The translations under genes were made by a program, and so were the position numbers. DNA of 64,000 bases from Methylotuvimicrobium buryatense 5G (lineage in GTDB: Bacteria > Pseudomonadota > Gammaproteobacteria > Methylococcales > Methylomonadaceae). This document shows positions 42,016 to 53,636 of the stretch, one piece after another. Position 1 is the first letter of the stretch. Each line of letters starts with the position of its first letter. Under the pieces are notes generated by a model. That model had not been told where the DNA came from. It saw only the letters and a list, made by a program, of their open reading frames with translations, and did not search any database. The stretch covers positions 3,907,044 through 3,971,043 of the forward strand of contig NZ_KB455575.1 of assembly GCF_000341735.1 (NCBI RefSeq). The letters are read 5' to 3'.

Positions 42016-43755
42016 ATGCACGGTTTTTCAACGCGTAAAAAAAAGGATGAACCGGAAACGGACTTTACCGTCAGGCGTAAAGTGTTATTGGTTTTTATGC
42101 TTGGAGCGATGGGTTTGCTGGCCGTTCGCGCCTTCGACCTGCAGGTATTGAGAAAGCAATTTCTCAAACAGCAGGGCGATATGCGCCATGTCAGTGCGGT
42201 ATCGGTGTCTGCTTATCGAGGCATGATACTGGACCGAAACGGAGAGCCATTAGCGATCAGCTCGCCGGTTCAATCGATCTGGGTAAATCCGCAAGAACTC
42301 GCGGATGCCGAACCGGCTGCTATCGGGCAAATGGAAAAGCTTCTCGATTTGCCCGATAGAAAAATTAAAAACTTGATCGTGCCTGGTACTAAGCGGCGTT
42401 TTGCTTATGTCAAACGGCGCATCAATCCGCATTTGGCTGCGCAAGTAAAAGCATTAGATGTCCCTGGTGTTTATTTCGAACGAGAATTTAAACGCTATTA
42501 TCCGGCGGGCCCGGTATCGGCTCATTTGGTCGGTTTTACGAATGTCGACGATGTCGGCCAAGAAGGCATTGAGCTTGCCTATGACGCAGTACTAAGAGGG
42601 ACGGCCGGGAGCAAGCGGGTTATTCGCGACGGCAAAAGGCAAATTATTGGTGATGTCGAGGCGATATCGGCTCCGATCGATGGGCGGAATGTGCAGCTGA
42701 GCATCGACGAGCGCATTCAATATTTGGCTTATCGCGAATTACAGGCGGCAGTGCTTGAGCACCGCGCGAAAGCGGCGGCATTGGTTGTTCTAGACGCAAA
42801 AACCGGCGAGGTACTGGCCGATGCCAACCATCCTGCGTTCAATCCAAACACCCGAACGCACCTCAAAGGCAGTGCATTCAGAAATCGAGCGATTACCGAT
42901 GTTTTCGAACCGGGTTCGACGGTCAAGCCCTTCGTTATCGCGGCGGCACTCGACGGCGGCTATATCAAGCCTGACTTGAAAATCGAAACGAATGGCACGT
43001 ACCGAATCGGGCGAAATGTCGTCAGAGACGTGCACAACTACGGTACGCTTGATTTAACGCATGTCTTGAAAAAATCAAGTAATGTCGCAACCAGCATTGT
43101 CGCACTGGAGATGCCTCCGGACTATTTTTGGGGCATTTACAATCAATTAGGATTCGGCAACGCGGCGGGTATCGGTTTTCCAGGGGAAGCAAGTGGTAGC
43201 GTGCTGGATTACCAACGCTGGAATCAATTCGCGCAGGCGACCTTATCGTTCGGCTACGGTATGAATGCTTCGGTGCTTCAACTGGCAAGGGCTTATACGG
43301 CATTGGCCGATAACGGCTTGCTGCATTCGGTTAGTTTGTTGAAACGCGATCGTGACCCCGAAGCCAAACGCGTGTTTTCCGCGAAAACGGCCCAGTTGAT
43401 TAGAACCATGCTGGAACAAGTCGTCTTGAAAGACGGTACCGCCTATCAGGCTAGGGTCGATGGCTATCGAGTCGCCGGCAAAACCGGAACGGCTAAAAAA
43501 GCCGGCGAAGGCGGCTATAAGGAAAAAAAATATTTATCGATTTTTGTCGGTATGGCGCCGGCTAGCGATCCGCGCGTCGTGATCGCGGTGATGGTGGATG
43601 AACCCTCGGCTGGTGCTTATTACGGAGGTGCGGTGGCAGGTCCCGTATTTTCCAAAGTTATGGCCGGTGCGCTGAGAATACTCGATGTCGCGCCGGACCA
43701 AGAAGAAACCATGCCGGTTTTGATCAGTAAAACCCCGGATCTCGTAGCGCAATGA
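42016..43755 (+). CDS. ftsI: Peptidoglycan transpeptidase FtsI (PBP3)
   Basis: The septal class B penicillin-binding protein, which crosslinks peptidoglycan with FtsW. 579 residues: one N-terminal membrane helix (about 26-44), a pedestal domain with VSAYRGMILDRNGEPLAIS, then the transpeptidase domain with the nucleophile in EPGSTVKPF near 299, KSSN near 353 and KTGTAKKA near 489. ftsL ends on the preceding base, and the stop overlaps the murE ATG. Confidence 0.96.
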   Translation: MHGFSTRKKKDEPETDFTVRRKVLLVFMLGAMGLLAVRAFDLQVLRKQFLKQQGDMRHVSAVSVSAYRGMILDRNGEPLAISSPVQSIWVNPQELADAEPAAIGQMEKLLDLPDRKIKNLIVPGTKRRFAYVKRRINPHLAAQVKALDVPGVYFEREFKRYYPAGPVSAHLVGFTNVDDVGQEGIELAYDAVLRGTAGSKRVIRDGKRQIIGDVEAISAPIDGRNVQLSIDERIQYLAYRELQAAVLEHRAKAAALVVLDAKTGEVLADANHPAFNPNTRTHLKGSAFRNRAITDVFEPGSTVKPFVIAAALDGGYIKPDLKIETNGTYRIGRNVVRDVHNYGTLDLTHVLKKSSNVATSIVALEMPPDYFWGIYNQLGFGNAAGIGFPGEASGSVLDYQRWNQFAQATLSFGYGMNASVLQLARAYTALADNGLLHSVSLLKRDRDPEAKRVFSAKTAQLIRTMLEQVVLKDGTAYQARVDGYRVAGKTGTAKKAGEGGYKEKKYLSIFVGMAPASDPRVVIAVMVDEPSAGAYYGGAVAGPVFSKVMAGALRILDVAPDQEETMPVLISKTPDLVAQ

Positions 43756-45218
43756 AATTAGCAGAACTGCTGTCAGGCCATGCCCGAACCGGAGCGGATA
43801 TCCCCGTTCGAGGGTTATCTCTGAATAGCCGGGATATTAAACCGGGCGACGTGTTCATCGCCGTGCAGGGCGTAAGGCAGCATGGTTTGGCGCATGTTCG
43901 CCAAGCTCTCGAACTCGGGGCTAGTGCGGTACTCTTTGAACCTCGTGGGGCGAGCGAATGGTTAGGTGGCGATCATCGTGATGTGCCATTTATCGCGGTC
44001 GAAGATCTGAATATGAAGTTGGGAGCGATCGCAAGCCGATTCTATGGCGAGCCGTCCGGTCGATTGCATGTGATTGGCATAACCGGCACTAACGGAAAAA
44101 CGTCGTGCAGCCAGTTTTTAGCTCAAGCCCTGGATCGATGCGGGATTATCGGTACCTTAGGCTGGGGAGTTTCGGGCCATTTACACCAAACGATCAATAC
44201 GACCCCGGATGCATTGGCGATTCAATGCATGTTGGCGAAATTGTTCGACGACCGACTGACAGCGGTTGCGATGGAAGTTTCCTCGCATGGCTTAGAACAG
44301 GGACGAGTGAACGGTATCCGTTTTCAAGGGGTCGTTTATACGAATATCAGTCGCGACCATTTGGACTATCACGGCTCGATGGAGCGGTATGTTCAAGCCA
44401 AATTAAAGTTGTTGGCAATGCCTGGTGTGAAGTTTGCCGTGATCAATTTGGATGATGCCTACAGTCAGCAAGTGCTGGCAGCGGTTCCCGATGGGGTGCT
44501 CGTGTGGGCCAGTAGTCTCCGCGGTAAAACCTTACCCTGCGGCGAATCGGTTCGCGGCGATTCGCTTCGTCAGACACTATCAGGAATCGAGCTTAACTTA
44601 ACCTGGCGGGATCGACAAAAAAAAGTTTGTATCCCTTTATTTGGTGAATTCAACGCGGAAAATGCGTTGACGGTTTTTACCACTTTATTGGCTTCCGGCA
44701 TGGATTTTGATAAAGCGGCTATAGAAATCGAACGCTTACAAGCGATCCCAGGGCGCATGGAGCGTTATGGCGGCGGCAATGAGCCATGGGTTTTTGTCGA
44801 TTATGCTCATACGCCGGACGCACTCGACAAAGTATTGACGGGGCTTCGTAAGCAATGCGAAAAAAAATTGACGATCGTATTCGGCTGCGGCGGCGATCGG
44901 GATGAGGGCAAGCGGTCGCAAATGGGCCGTATTGCGCAACAGTGGGCGGACCGGGTTATTTTGACCGATGACAACCCGCGCGGAGAAGCGCCGGAAATGA
45001 TTGTCGAAGCCATTATGGAAGGCTGTCGGTCGGGCGGTGTTTCCGTCATTCATGACAGGGCGCTGGCGATACAGACAGCGATTAGCGAGGCCGGCTCCGG
45101 TGATTGTGTGTTGATCGCGGGTAAAGGCCATGAAGAATATCAAGAAGTAAAAGGCCGAAAGATACCTTTTAGCGATAGAGAGACCGTAATAAAAGCACTG
45201 AGGTTAGTCGGGCAATGA
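43752..45218 (+). CDS. murE: UDP-MurNAc-L-Ala-D-Glu:meso-DAP ligase MurE
   Basis: It adds the third amino acid of the stem peptide. 488 residues with the ATP loop ITGTNGKTSCSQFL near 112, the Mur ligase central motif MEVSSHGLEQGRV near 177 and DYAHTPDALDKVL near 353. The motif DNPRGEAPEMI near 407 carries the DNPR box that specifies meso-diaminopimelate, so the peptidoglycan is of the usual Gram-negative type. ATGA overlaps at both ends tie it to ftsI and murF. Confidence 0.96.
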   Translation: MKLAELLSGHARTGADIPVRGLSLNSRDIKPGDVFIAVQGVRQHGLAHVRQALELGASAVLFEPRGASEWLGGDHRDVPFIAVEDLNMKLGAIASRFYGEPSGRLHVIGITGTNGKTSCSQFLAQALDRCGIIGTLGWGVSGHLHQTINTTPDALAIQCMLAKLFDDRLTAVAMEVSSHGLEQGRVNGIRFQGVVYTNISRDHLDYHGSMERYVQAKLKLLAMPGVKFAVINLDDAYSQQVLAAVPDGVLVWASSLRGKTLPCGESVRGDSLRQTLSGIELNLTWRDRQKKVCIPLFGEFNAENALTVFTTLLASGMDFDKAAIEIERLQAIPGRMERYGGGNEPWVFVDYAHTPDALDKVLTGLRKQCEKKLTIVFGCGGDRDEGKRSQMGRIAQQWADRVILTDDNPRGEAPEMIVEAIMEGCRSGGVSVIHDRALAIQTAISEAGSGDCVLIAGKGHEEYQEVKGRKIPFSDRETVIKALRLVGQ

Positions 45219-46576
45219 AGTTAATGTTGAGCGAAATCGCGGATTATGTCGGCGGAGTTCTGTTCGGCGAGGATAAGGTCGTCACGGGAGTCAGTATTGA
45301 CACGCGTACCATCGAAACGGGCAATCTCTATTGCGCGATCAAAGGCGAGCGATTCGATGGCAATGATTTTGTCGGTGATGCCGAGCAGGCAGGAGCAGTC
45401 GCGGCGATCTTAAGTCGTAAGGTCGAGGTGACGATGCCGATTGTTGTAGTGTCCGATACTCGCCTGGCTCTGGCTGAATTGGCCGGTTTTTGGCGGAACA
45501 GGCAAGCTGCACAAGTGGTTGGCATTACCGGCAGCAACGGCAAAACCACGGTCAAAGAAATGACCGCTGCGATATTGGGGATTCAAGGCCCGGTTCTTTA
45601 TACCCAAGGCAATCTGAACAACGACATCGGTGTGCCGTTGACCTTAATGAGGATGGGCGCCGAGCATCGCTATGCGGTGATCGAGATGGGCGCGAACCAT
45701 GCCGGTGAAATTGCCTATACCAGTCGGTATGCCAAGCCGCAGGTGACGATTATTAGCAATGTCGGCCCCGCGCATTTAGAAGGTTTCGGCAGTGTCGATG
45801 GCATCGCTCGAGCGAAAGGCGAAATTATCGGCTCTCTCGGTTCGGATGGGACGGCCGTGTTGAATCATGACGATACCTATTTCGATTATTGGAAAGAGCA
45901 GGCAGGAACACGCAAGGTATTGTCGTTCGGGCTAAAACCAGGCGCCGATATTCGTGCCGAAAACATCGTAACGCGTATCGAAAACGGCGAATTTGCGACA
46001 GCTTTCGAATGGATTCAAGGTGCGGTGCGTTATCCGATGCGGCTCAAATTGGCCGGCCGGCATAATGTACTGAATGCCTTGGCCGCAGGTGCCGCCGCTA
46101 CCGCATTGGGTTTTGAGCCGATGACGATCAAGCAAGGACTCGAAAAGGTCCAGCCGGTTACCGGGCGTTTACAGCCGCTGGTCGGGCGTCAGGGCAATAT
46201 CGTGATCGATGATACCTACAACGCTAACTCTGCATCGTTGAAGGCGGGTCTCGATGTGTTGATCGAATGCGGCGGTGAGCCCTGGGTGGCTTTAGGCGCC
46301 TTTGGCGAACTGGGACCCGAAAGCGCGAAAATACACCGCGAAATGGGCGAAGCCATGAAAACGATTGGCGTAAAAAGGCTGTTCGCGACCGGAGTCGACG
46401 CTCGGAATACCGTGCAGTCTTTTGGCGAAGGAGGCATTTTTTACGAAACGCAAGATGAATTAACAGAAGCTTTGAAGCGCGAAATGAACGGTCATGAAAC
46501 CCTACTCGTGAAAGGGTCGAGAGCTCAGCGCATGGAACGTGTGGTCGGAGCCATCGTAGAGAATTACAGGAAATAG
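45215..46576 (+). CDS. murF: UDP-MurNAc-tripeptide:D-Ala-D-Ala ligase MurF
   Basis: It adds the D-Ala-D-Ala dipeptide that ddl makes, completing the cytoplasmic pentapeptide. 453 residues: [20 protein letters not shown] near 27 (substrate domain), [19 protein letters not shown] near 102 (ATP loop), [13 protein letters not shown] near 158, and [18 protein letters not shown] near 330. It overlaps murE by four bases and is followed by mraY after one base. Confidence 0.96.
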   Translation: MKLMLSEIADYVGGVLFGEDKVVTGVSIDTRTIETGNLYCAIKGERFDGNDFVGDAEQAGAVAAILSRKVEVTMPIVVVSDTRLALAELAGFWRNRQAAQVVGITGSNGKTTVKEMTAAILGIQGPVLYTQGNLNNDIGVPLTLMRMGAEHRYAVIEMGANHAGEIAYTSRYAKPQVTIISNVGPAHLEGFGSVDGIARAKGEIIGSLGSDGTAVLNHDDTYFDYWKEQAGTRKVLSFGLKPGADIRAENIVTRIENGEFATAFEWIQGAVRYPMRLKLAGRHNVLNALAAGAAATALGFEPMTIKQGLEKVQPVTGRLQPLVGRQGNIVIDDTYNANSASLKAGLDVLIECGGEPWVALGAFGELGPESAKIHREMGEAMKTIGVKRLFATGVDARNTVQSFGEGGIFYETQDELTEALKREMNGHETLLVKGSRAQRMERVVGAIVENYRK

Positions 46577-46577
46577 C

Positions 46578-47660
46578 ATGTTACTTTATTTAACCGAATA
46601 TTTGATGACGCTCGATAGCGCGTTTCGGGTTTTTCAATATTTGACGATGCGGGCCATTTTGGGGGCGCTCACCGCGTTGATTATCTCGCTGGTGATCGGG
46701 CCGTTCATGATTAAAAAATTGACCAGAAGAAAAATCGGTCAATGTGTGCGCACGGATGGGCCTAAAACGCATTTCGACAAAGCCGGAACGCCGACGATGG
46801 GCGGTGCGTTGATATTGGTCGCGGTCGGCATTAGCACCTTGCTGTGGAGCAACCTCGAAAACCGTTATATCTGGGTGATTTTTATCGTTACGATGGGCTT
46901 CGGCATCATCGGTTTTGTCGACGATTATAAAAAAGTCATGTTGGGTAATAGCGATGGGTTGTCGGCCAGGGCTAAATATTTTTGGCAATCGGTGATCGGA
47001 ATGAGTGCAGCCGTCTATTTATTTGTCACAGCAAGCGCACCGGCCGAAACTCAATTCATCGTGCCGTTTTTCAAAGATGTCGGTATCGAAATGGGGTGGT
47101 TGTATATTGTCATGACTTATTTTGTCATCGTCGGAAGCAGCAATGCGGTGAATTTGACCGATGGCTTGGACGGCTTGGCGATCATGCCGACTATCATGGT
47201 GGCGGCGGGACTAGGGATATTCGCTTATTTGTCGGGCCATGTCGAGTTTGCGAAATACTTGGCGATTCCGTTTTTGCCGAATTCGGGCGAATTGATTGTG
47301 TTTTGCGCTGCGTTAATCGGTGCCGGGCTAGGCTTTTTGTGGTTCAACACCTATCCGGCCATGGTGTTCATGGGCGATGTCGGCGCACTGTCGCTGGGTG
47401 CGGCGCTGGGTGTTTTGGCGGTGCTGGTTAGACAGGAAATTGTTTTGGTGATCATGGGCGGCGTATTCGTGATGGAAACCCTGTCGGTGATTATACAAGT
47501 CGCATCATTCAAAATGACCGGTAAACGGGTGTTTCGCATGGCGCCGATTCATCATCACTTTGAATTGAAAGGTTGGCCGGAGCCGCGCGTTATCGTCAGG
47601 TTTTGGATCATTACCTTTATTTTAGTATTAATCGGTTTGTCGACTTTGAAGTTGAGATGA
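46578..47660 (+). CDS. mraY: Phospho-MurNAc-pentapeptide transferase MraY
   Basis: The integral membrane enzyme that forms lipid I on undecaprenyl phosphate. 360 residues with about ten membrane helices. Diagnostic motifs are [13 protein letters not shown] near 70, FVDDYKKV near 114, [17 protein letters not shown] near 192 and the [11 protein letters not shown] loop near 323. The first 25 residues, [20 protein letters not shown], are typical of gammaproteobacterial MraY. The stop overlaps the murD ATG (ATGA). Confidence 0.97.
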   Translation: MLLYLTEYLMTLDSAFRVFQYLTMRAILGALTALIISLVIGPFMIKKLTRRKIGQCVRTDGPKTHFDKAGTPTMGGALILVAVGISTLLWSNLENRYIWVIFIVTMGFGIIGFVDDYKKVMLGNSDGLSARAKYFWQSVIGMSAAVYLFVTASAPAETQFIVPFFKDVGIEMGWLYIVMTYFVIVGSSNAVNLTDGLDGLAIMPTIMVAAGLGIFAYLSGHVEFAKYLAIPFLPNSGELIVFCAALIGAGLGFLWFNTYPAMVFMGDVGALSLGAALGVLAVLVRQEIVLVIMGGVFVMETLSVIIQVASFKMTGKRVFRMAPIHHHFELKGWPEPRVIVRFWIITFILVLIGLSTLKLR

Positions 47661-49033
47661 CGATGAATGTAGTCAATACAGCCACGGCTTTAGCCGAAAA
47701 GTTTGGTCTGGAAGCGGCCAATTCCAGAGTGCTGGTAGTAGGAGCCGGCGAAACGGGGTTCTCGGTCGCTCGCTTCTTAGATGCACAAGGGATACGCTTT
47801 GCCATCGTCGACAGCCGGGCAAAGCCGCCGTTGCTCGACAAGCTATTGGAAAACCTGCCCGATGCGGCAGTGTTTACCGGCGGTTTCGATGCCGATGCTT
47901 TTAAAGTGGCGACTCATTTGATTGTCAGTCCCGGCGTTTCTCTTCGGGAGGATTCGATTGTCAAGGCGCATGCGCAAGGCGCCAAAATCATCGGCGATAT
48001 CGATTTGTTGGCGGCCTGTGCAGCGGCGCCGATCGTTGCGATTACCGGATCGAACGGTAAAAGTACCGTTACGACCATGCTCGGCGCAATGGCTGTGGAA
48101 GCCGGGAAAAAAGCGGCAGTCGGCGGCAACCTGGGGACGCCGGCGTTGGACTTATTGGCACCGGATATCGAACTTTATATTTTGGAATTATCCAGTTTTC
48201 AATTGGAACGTACCGAGATACTGAATGCTTCTGCCGCGACAGTATTGAATATATCGCCGGATCATTTGGACCGATATGACAATGTTGCTGAATATGCCCG
48301 GGAAAAACAAAAAATATTTCGGGGCACCGGCGCTATGGTTTTGAATGCCGATGATCCTTTGGTCATCGATATGGCCGTGCCGGGTCGGAAGATATCGACT
48401 TTTGCGATCAATAACGAGGCGGAGTTCCATTTGGCTTGGGATGGCCACAAGGGATATTTGATGCGGAATGACAAGCGTTTGATGGCGCTGGACGAGTTGC
48501 CGCTCGAAGGACTGCATAATGCCGCGAACGCATTGGCGGCAATAGCGTTAGGTATGGCGATTGGTTTGGACGAACAATCGATGTGCAAAGCATTAACAAA
48601 ATTCAAAGGCTTAGAGCATCGCATGCAGCGGGTTGCCGTTAAAAACGGCATCACCTGGGTCAACGATTCGAAGGCAACGAATATCGGTGCCTGCGTTGCG
48701 GCATTGCAAGGTTATACCCGGAAAGTGATTTTGATAGCAGGCGGCGATGCAAAGGGCGCGGACATGAACGAATTGGTCCCGGCGATCCAACGCCAGGCAA
48801 AAAGCGTGATCCTAATGGGTAAGGATGGGCCTTTGATCGAGCAAGCATTGAATAACAGCGTGCCCATTTATAAAGCTGAAAATGTCGCCCGGGCGGTGAA
48901 AATTGCTGCCGAAATTGCCGATGAGGGCGATACCGTATTGCTTTCTCCGGCTTGCGCGAGTCTTGATCAATATAAAAGCTATAAAGAGCGAGGCGAAAAA
49001 TTCGCGACCGCGGTTATGGAGCTAAACGCATGA
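47657..49033 (+). CDS. murD: UDP-MurNAc-L-Ala:D-Glu ligase MurD
   Basis: It adds D-glutamate, the second residue of the stem peptide. The ATG at 47657 overlaps the mraY stop, giving 458 residues (MTMNVVNTA); MNVV at 47663 is the alternative. Motifs: [16 protein letters not shown] near 25, [15 protein letters not shown] near 130, [10 protein letters not shown] near 336 and [15 protein letters not shown] near 430. The stop overlaps the ftsW start. Confidence 0.96.
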   Translation: MTMNVVNTATALAEKFGLEAANSRVLVVGAGETGFSVARFLDAQGIRFAIVDSRAKPPLLDKLLENLPDAAVFTGGFDADAFKVATHLIVSPGVSLREDSIVKAHAQGAKIIGDIDLLAACAAAPIVAITGSNGKSTVTTMLGAMAVEAGKKAAVGGNLGTPALDLLAPDIELYILELSSFQLERTEILNASAATVLNISPDHLDRYDNVAEYAREKQKIFRGTGAMVLNADDPLVIDMAVPGRKISTFAINNEAEFHLAWDGHKGYLMRNDKRLMALDELPLEGLHNAANALAAIALGMAIGLDEQSMCKALTKFKGLEHRMQRVAVKNGITWVNDSKATNIGACVAALQGYTRKVILIAGGDAKGADMNELVPAIQRQAKSVILMGKDGPLIEQALNNSVPIYKAENVARAVKIAAEIADEGDTVLLSPACASLDQYKSYKERGEKFATAVMELNA

Positions 49034-50208
49034 GCCTTAATATCACGCCGATTAAAGCCGGCCGATTTTATCTCGACCCGTTATTGCTTGCCGTAATTAC
49101 GGGATTATTGCTCATCGGTTATGTGATGGTGTCGTCTTCTTCGTTGCACTTGGGCGCGAAGCTGGACAACAACAGCTTACTTTATCCGATCAAGCAGATG
49201 ATCCATATCGGGCTAGGTTTGGCGTTGGCGGCGGGTGTTTTTACCGTGCCGCTCAGAAAATGGGAGCAATGGGGGCCGAATTTGTTTGTGTTCGGTCTGG
49301 GCTTGTTGGTGTTGGTATTGATCCCGGGACTTGGCGTCAGGGTCAATGGTGCGGTTCGATGGCTGTCGATAGGCGGTTTCCGTATCCAAGTTTCGGAAGT
49401 CGTAAAATTGATTTCGGTCATTTATATGGCCAGTTATGTCACGCGTTACGAGGACTCGGTTAGAAATTCTTCGTTCGGTCTGCTTAAGCCATTGTTCTTG
49501 TTCACGATTGCATGCGTATTGTTGCTGATGGAGCCCGATTTCGGTTCGGCAGTCGTGATTCTGATTATTGCCTTGGGCGTGATGTTTTTGGCCGGTGCCC
49601 GATTATGGCAATTCGGCATCTTATTGGCCGCGGTTTTAGCGATGGCCGCGATGCTGGTGATTGTTTCGCCCTATCGTTTACGGAGGGTGATCAGTTTTTT
49701 GGATCCGTGGGCTGATCCGCAGGACACCGGTTTTCAATTGGTTCAGGCGTTGATATCGTTTGGGCGGGGCGAGTGGTTTGGTGTAGGGCTCGGTAGCGGG
49801 ATTCAAAAATTGTTTTATTTGCCCGAGGCGCACACCGATTTTTTGTTTTCGGTGATTGCCGAGGAATTGGGTTTATTGGGTGTCGTCACGGTCATTGTAC
49901 TATTCGCACTATTGGTTTGGCGCGCCATTGATATCGGCGCTAAAGCCGAAGTGGTCGGTAACAAATTCGCGGCATTCATTGCCTACGGAATCGGGATTTG
50001 GTTCGGCTTCCAGTCGTTCATCAATATGGGCGTCAACATGGGGATGTTGCCGACCAAGGGGTTAACTTTGCCTCTGATGAGTTACGGGGGCGGCAGTATG
50101 ATCGTGATGTGTTGTGCAGTGGCAATATTGTGTAGAGTCAATAGCGAAGTTCAGGAAATGACTGCAAGCCAGCCTAAAAGGAGGCCGGTTTGGGCTCGCG
50201 CATCTTAA
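49030..50208 (+). CDS. ftsW: Septal peptidoglycan glycosyltransferase FtsW
   Basis: A SEDS-family polymerase that makes septal glycan from lipid II together with FtsI. 392 residues, ten predicted membrane helices. Conserved SEDS text: GVRVNGAVRWLSIGGFRIQVSE near 99-120, LLMEPDFGSAVVI near 164, SPYRLRRVISFLDPW near 217, AHTDFLFSVIAEELGLLG near 273 and LPLMSYGGGSMI near 340. It overlaps murD by four bases and murG by 19. Confidence 0.96.
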   Translation: MSLNITPIKAGRFYLDPLLLAVITGLLLIGYVMVSSSSLHLGAKLDNNSLLYPIKQMIHIGLGLALAAGVFTVPLRKWEQWGPNLFVFGLGLLVLVLIPGLGVRVNGAVRWLSIGGFRIQVSEVVKLISVIYMASYVTRYEDSVRNSSFGLLKPLFLFTIACVLLLMEPDFGSAVVILIIALGVMFLAGARLWQFGILLAAVLAMAAMLVIVSPYRLRRVISFLDPWADPQDTGFQLVQALISFGRGEWFGVGLGSGIQKLFYLPEAHTDFLFSVIAEELGLLGVVTVIVLFALLVWRAIDIGAKAEVVGNKFAAFIAYGIGIWFGFQSFINMGVNMGMLPTKGLTLPLMSYGGGSMIVMCCAVAILCRVNSEVQEMTASQPKRRPVWARAS

Positions 50209-51245
50209 TCATGGCCGGTGGAACCGGCGGGCATGTGTTTCCGGCACTGGCGGTAGCCAATTATCTTGCCGAACAAGGCTGGCAAATGAGTTGGCTCGGT
50301 ACAAAAGGCGGCTTGGAAAGCCGTGTCGTTCCGGCGCACAAAATTGACATCGATTGGCTTTCGGTGGCAGGTGTTCGCGGCAAAGGACTATTTTCGAAAA
50401 TCAAGGCCTTATTGTTGTTGATAAAAGCCTGCGGGCAAGCGTGGCGGATTTTGCGCCGCCGCAAGCCGGATGTCGTTTTGGGTATGGGCGGCTTTGTCTC
50501 GGGGCCGGGGGGATTAATGGCTAAATTAATGGGGATTCCTCTGGTGATTCATGAACAAAACCGAGTGCCGGGTACGACTAATCGCTTGTTAGCCAAATGG
50601 GCTAATCGAGTGCTGGAAGCGTTTCCAGGAAGCTTCGATAAAAAAATAAATGCACTATGGAGCGGCAATCCGCTACGCAAAGAATTGATAGGGATTCCTG
50701 AAAAAAAAGAGCATCGGCCCGGAGAGGCGGTCAGGTTGCTGGTCATCGGCGGTAGTCAGGGGGCGCAGGTGCTGAATCAAGTTGTTCCGGATGCGGTTGC
50801 GGTCGTGAGCGGATTGAAAGTCAGGCATCAAACAGGCGAAATCATGCGTGCTCAAGTCGAACAGCGTTATCAAGAATTAGGCGTCGATGCGGAAGTATCC
50901 GCATTTATCGAAGATATGGCAGAGGCTTACCGATGGGCCGATATCGCGGTGTGCCGGTCCGGGGCAATGACGGTCAGCGAATTGGCTGCAGCCGGTATTC
51001 CGGCTGTGTTGATCCCATTACCGCATGCGATCGACGATCATCAAAACGCGAATGCGCGTTATTTGGCCGATGTCGGAGGCGCCATGATTCTACCGCAAAA
51101 AGATTTATCGCCCGAAACTTTGGCTGAGCGAATCAAGGTCGTGATCGAACATGTAGCTGAAATGAGCAAGAAAACGAGAGCCTGCGCCAAGCTGGATGCG
51201 ACAGAGGCTGTGGCATTGTGCTGTCAAGCGGAGGTCGGACGATGA
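50190..51245 (+). CDS. murG: Lipid II synthase MurG (UDP-GlcNAc transferase)
   Basis: It transfers GlcNAc to lipid I at the inner face of the membrane. The start is the TTG at 50190, supported by a strong ribosome site (aaaaggaggccgg) inside ftsW and by homology ([19 protein letters not shown] right after). 351 residues with [18 protein letters not shown] near 97, [13 protein letters not shown] near 116, [13 protein letters not shown] near 185 and [20 protein letters not shown] near 250. It overlaps murC by four bases. Confidence 0.96.
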   Translation: MGSRILIMAGGTGGHVFPALAVANYLAEQGWQMSWLGTKGGLESRVVPAHKIDIDWLSVAGVRGKGLFSKIKALLLLIKACGQAWRILRRRKPDVVLGMGGFVSGPGGLMAKLMGIPLVIHEQNRVPGTTNRLLAKWANRVLEAFPGSFDKKINALWSGNPLRKELIGIPEKKEHRPGEAVRLLVIGGSQGAQVLNQVVPDAVAVVSGLKVRHQTGEIMRAQVEQRYQELGVDAEVSAFIEDMAEAYRWADIAVCRSGAMTVSELAAAGIPAVLIPLPHAIDDHQNANARYLADVGGAMILPQKDLSPETLAERIKVVIEHVAEMSKKTRACAKLDATEAVALCCQAEVGR

Positions 51246-52681
51246 ACCTTCCGAGAGTTAAAATACCGACCAAGGCTTTAGGTAATATTGATCGTATTCA
51301 TTTTGTCGGTATCGGCGGTACCGGTATGAGTGGGATAGCCGAAGTCTTATCGAATTTAGGCTATCAAGTTTCTGGGTCGGATCTTAAGGAAAGCGCCGTT
51401 ACCAAAAGATTGGTTGAATTGGGCGTTAACGTCACTATCGGGCATCGCCGAGAGAATATTAGCGATGCCGATGTGGTTGTCGTATCGACGGCAGTCGACC
51501 GCAGCAATGCGGAAGTCGATGAAGCCGTTATCAAGCGAATCCCGGTTATTCCGCGCGCCGAAATGCTTGCCGAATTAATGCGTTTCCGTTTCGGTATTGC
51601 CGTCGCCGGAACGCATGGAAAGACGACGACGACCAGTTTGATCGCGAGCATCCTAGCCGAAGCCGGCCTGGATCCGACTTTCGTGATTGGCGGACGGTTG
51701 AACAGTGCAGGCGCGAATGCCAAGCTCGGACAAGGACATTATTTGGTTGCCGAAGCCGATGAAAGCGATGCTTCGTTTTTATTTTTACAGCCGATGATGG
51801 CGGTCGTGACCAATATCGATCAGGACCATATGGCGACCTATCAAGGCAGCTATAACAATCTAAAAGATACCTTCATCAAGTTCATTCATCAATTGCCGTT
51901 TTACGGATTGGCTGTGATGTGTATCGATGATGAAGGCGTTCGGGCAGTTTTACCGCAGATGTCCAAACCGTTTAAGACTTATGGCGTCGATAAACAGGCC
52001 GATGTCCGGGCCGTAGAGATTATTCAGGACGGTATGTTTACCACGTTTACGGTATTGCGTGCCGGAGGCTACGAACCGCTCAAGGTAACCTTGAACATGC
52101 CAGGCTGGCATAACATGCTCAATGCATTGGCGGCGATTGCGATCGCGACGGCTTTGGATGTCGACGACGCTGCCATTGTTAAAAGCCTGCAAGCATTTAA
52201 AGGTGTTGGAAGACGGTTTCAGATACAGGGTGATTTGCCGATCGATAAGGGCAGATTAACGATGGTCGACGATTACGGGCATCATCCACGCGAAATTGCA
52301 GCGACGTTGGAAGCTGTGCGGCAGGCATGGCCGAATCGGCGGGAAGTCATTGTCTTTCAACCGCATCGCTATACCCGCACTCGGGATTTGTTCGAGGATT
52401 TCGTACAAGTGCTGTCGAGCGTCGATGTCTTGATCTTGCTCGATGTTTATCCGGCAGGAGAAGCTCCGATTACCGGCGCCGACGGACGGGCTTTGAGCCG
52501 CGCTATCAGGGTTAGGGGTCAGGTAGACCCGGTTTTCGTCGAAGACTTGGACGAACTGCCGGAAATATTGGCCGGCATTTTACAAGCCGGCGATGTATTG
52601 CTGACAATGGGGGCAGGCAATGTCGGACAAATTGCTGCCGACTTGCCGGAGCAATTGGCGGCAGCGCTAGAGCTGCGTTGA
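51242..52681 (+). CDS. murC: UDP-MurNAc:L-alanine ligase MurC
   Basis: It adds L-alanine, the first residue of the stem peptide. The ATG at 51242 overlaps the murG stop and follows gcggagg; an upstream frame extension is not needed. 479 residues: [19 protein letters not shown] near 18, [16 protein letters not shown] near 120, [16 protein letters not shown] near 168, [16 protein letters not shown] near 340 and [16 protein letters not shown] near 364. A 61-base gap then separates it from murB, the largest break within mraZ-ddl. Confidence 0.96.
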   Translation: MNLPRVKIPTKALGNIDRIHFVGIGGTGMSGIAEVLSNLGYQVSGSDLKESAVTKRLVELGVNVTIGHRRENISDADVVVVSTAVDRSNAEVDEAVIKRIPVIPRAEMLAELMRFRFGIAVAGTHGKTTTTSLIASILAEAGLDPTFVIGGRLNSAGANAKLGQGHYLVAEADESDASFLFLQPMMAVVTNIDQDHMATYQGSYNNLKDTFIKFIHQLPFYGLAVMCIDDEGVRAVLPQMSKPFKTYGVDKQADVRAVEIIQDGMFTTFTVLRAGGYEPLKVTLNMPGWHNMLNALAAIAIATALDVDDAAIVKSLQAFKGVGRRFQIQGDLPIDKGRLTMVDDYGHHPREIAATLEAVRQAWPNRREVIVFQPHRYTRTRDLFEDFVQVLSSVDVLILLDVYPAGEAPITGADGRALSRAIRVRGQVDPVFVEDLDELPEILAGILQAGDVLLTMGAGNVGQIAADLPEQLAAALELR

Positions 52682-52742
52682 TTTCGGGCGCCGGGATTAA
52701 AACCGGTGACTAAGATCTAATGCAAAATGCAATCATTGAGTG

Positions 52743-53636
52743 ATGAAATCAGTGCGCGATCAAATAAAGGGGCAATTGCTTGCTCATGAAAAATTAGCCA
52801 AATATACCAGTTGGCGGGTAGGCGGCGAGGCCGATTGGATGTTTATACCGCAGGATAAACAAGACCTGATCAATTTTATAAAATCGCAGCAGGGCAGAGA
52901 ACCGCTTTTTTGGTTGGGTCTAGGCAGTAATTTGTTGGTTAGAGATGGCGGCATTCGCGGGACGGTCATCAATACGCGTAACCGGCTGAAGGGTATGTGT
53001 AAAAAAGATGGGTGTCGCGTATATGCCGAAGCCGGCGTTCCCTGTGCATTAATCGCCAGATATTGCGGTGAACAAGGCATGGTTGGCGCCGAATTCTTAG
53101 CGGGTATTCCCGGGACTCTCGGCGGTGCGTTGAAAATGAACGCCGGGGCTTTTGGCGGTGAGACCTGGGCTATCGTCGACAGCGTTGAAACGATTGATGC
53201 GCTCGGACAAGTCAGACAACGAAACCGTGCGGATTACGACGTAGCCTATCGTTCGGTATCGGGTCCGGCGCAAGAATGGTTTTTGTCCGCCGAGTTGAGA
53301 CTGGAATCTGGGGATGTCGCCGAGAGCCAGCAAAAAATAAAGATATTGTTAGAACGACGTAATCAGACACAACCGACCAACCAGCCGAGTTGCGGCTCGG
53401 TATTCAAAAATCCGCCGGGCGATTTTGCCGCTCGGCTGATAGAAGCGTGCGGATTGAAAGGCTACCGTATTGGAGGCGCCGAAGTATCGGCTAAGCACGC
53501 TAATTTCATCGTCAATACAGGCGGTGCAAACGCCGCGGATATCGAAGCGCTGATCGGTCATGTGCAGAAAACCGTAGAAACAATGCAGGGGATAAGATTG
53601 CTAACAGAAGTTTGTGTGGTAGGTGAGGCCTTATGA
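52743..53636 (+). CDS. murB: UDP-N-acetylenolpyruvoylglucosamine reductase MurB
   Basis: A flavoenzyme that reduces enolpyruvyl-UDP-GlcNAc to UDP-MurNAc. 297 residues: NYTSWRVGGEADW-like start (KYTSWRVGGEADWMF), WLGLGSNLLVRDGGIRGTVI near 58, GIPGTLGGALKMNAGAFGGE near 121, PSCGSVFKNP near 221 and a C-terminal LLTEVCVVG. The short form and the SCGSVFKNPPGDFAARLIE text indicate the type II class common inside these clusters. ATG 52743 is preferred to the GTG three bases before. The stop overlaps the ddl start. Confidence 0.95.
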   Translation: MKSVRDQIKGQLLAHEKLAKYTSWRVGGEADWMFIPQDKQDLINFIKSQQGREPLFWLGLGSNLLVRDGGIRGTVINTRNRLKGMCKKDGCRVYAEAGVPCALIARYCGEQGMVGAEFLAGIPGTLGGALKMNAGAFGGETWAIVDSVETIDALGQVRQRNRADYDVAYRSVSGPAQEWFLSAELRLESGDVAESQQKIKILLERRNQTQPTNQPSCGSVFKNPPGDFAARLIEACGLKGYRIGGAEVSAKHANFIVNTGGANAADIEALIGHVQKTVETMQGIRLLTEVCVVGEAL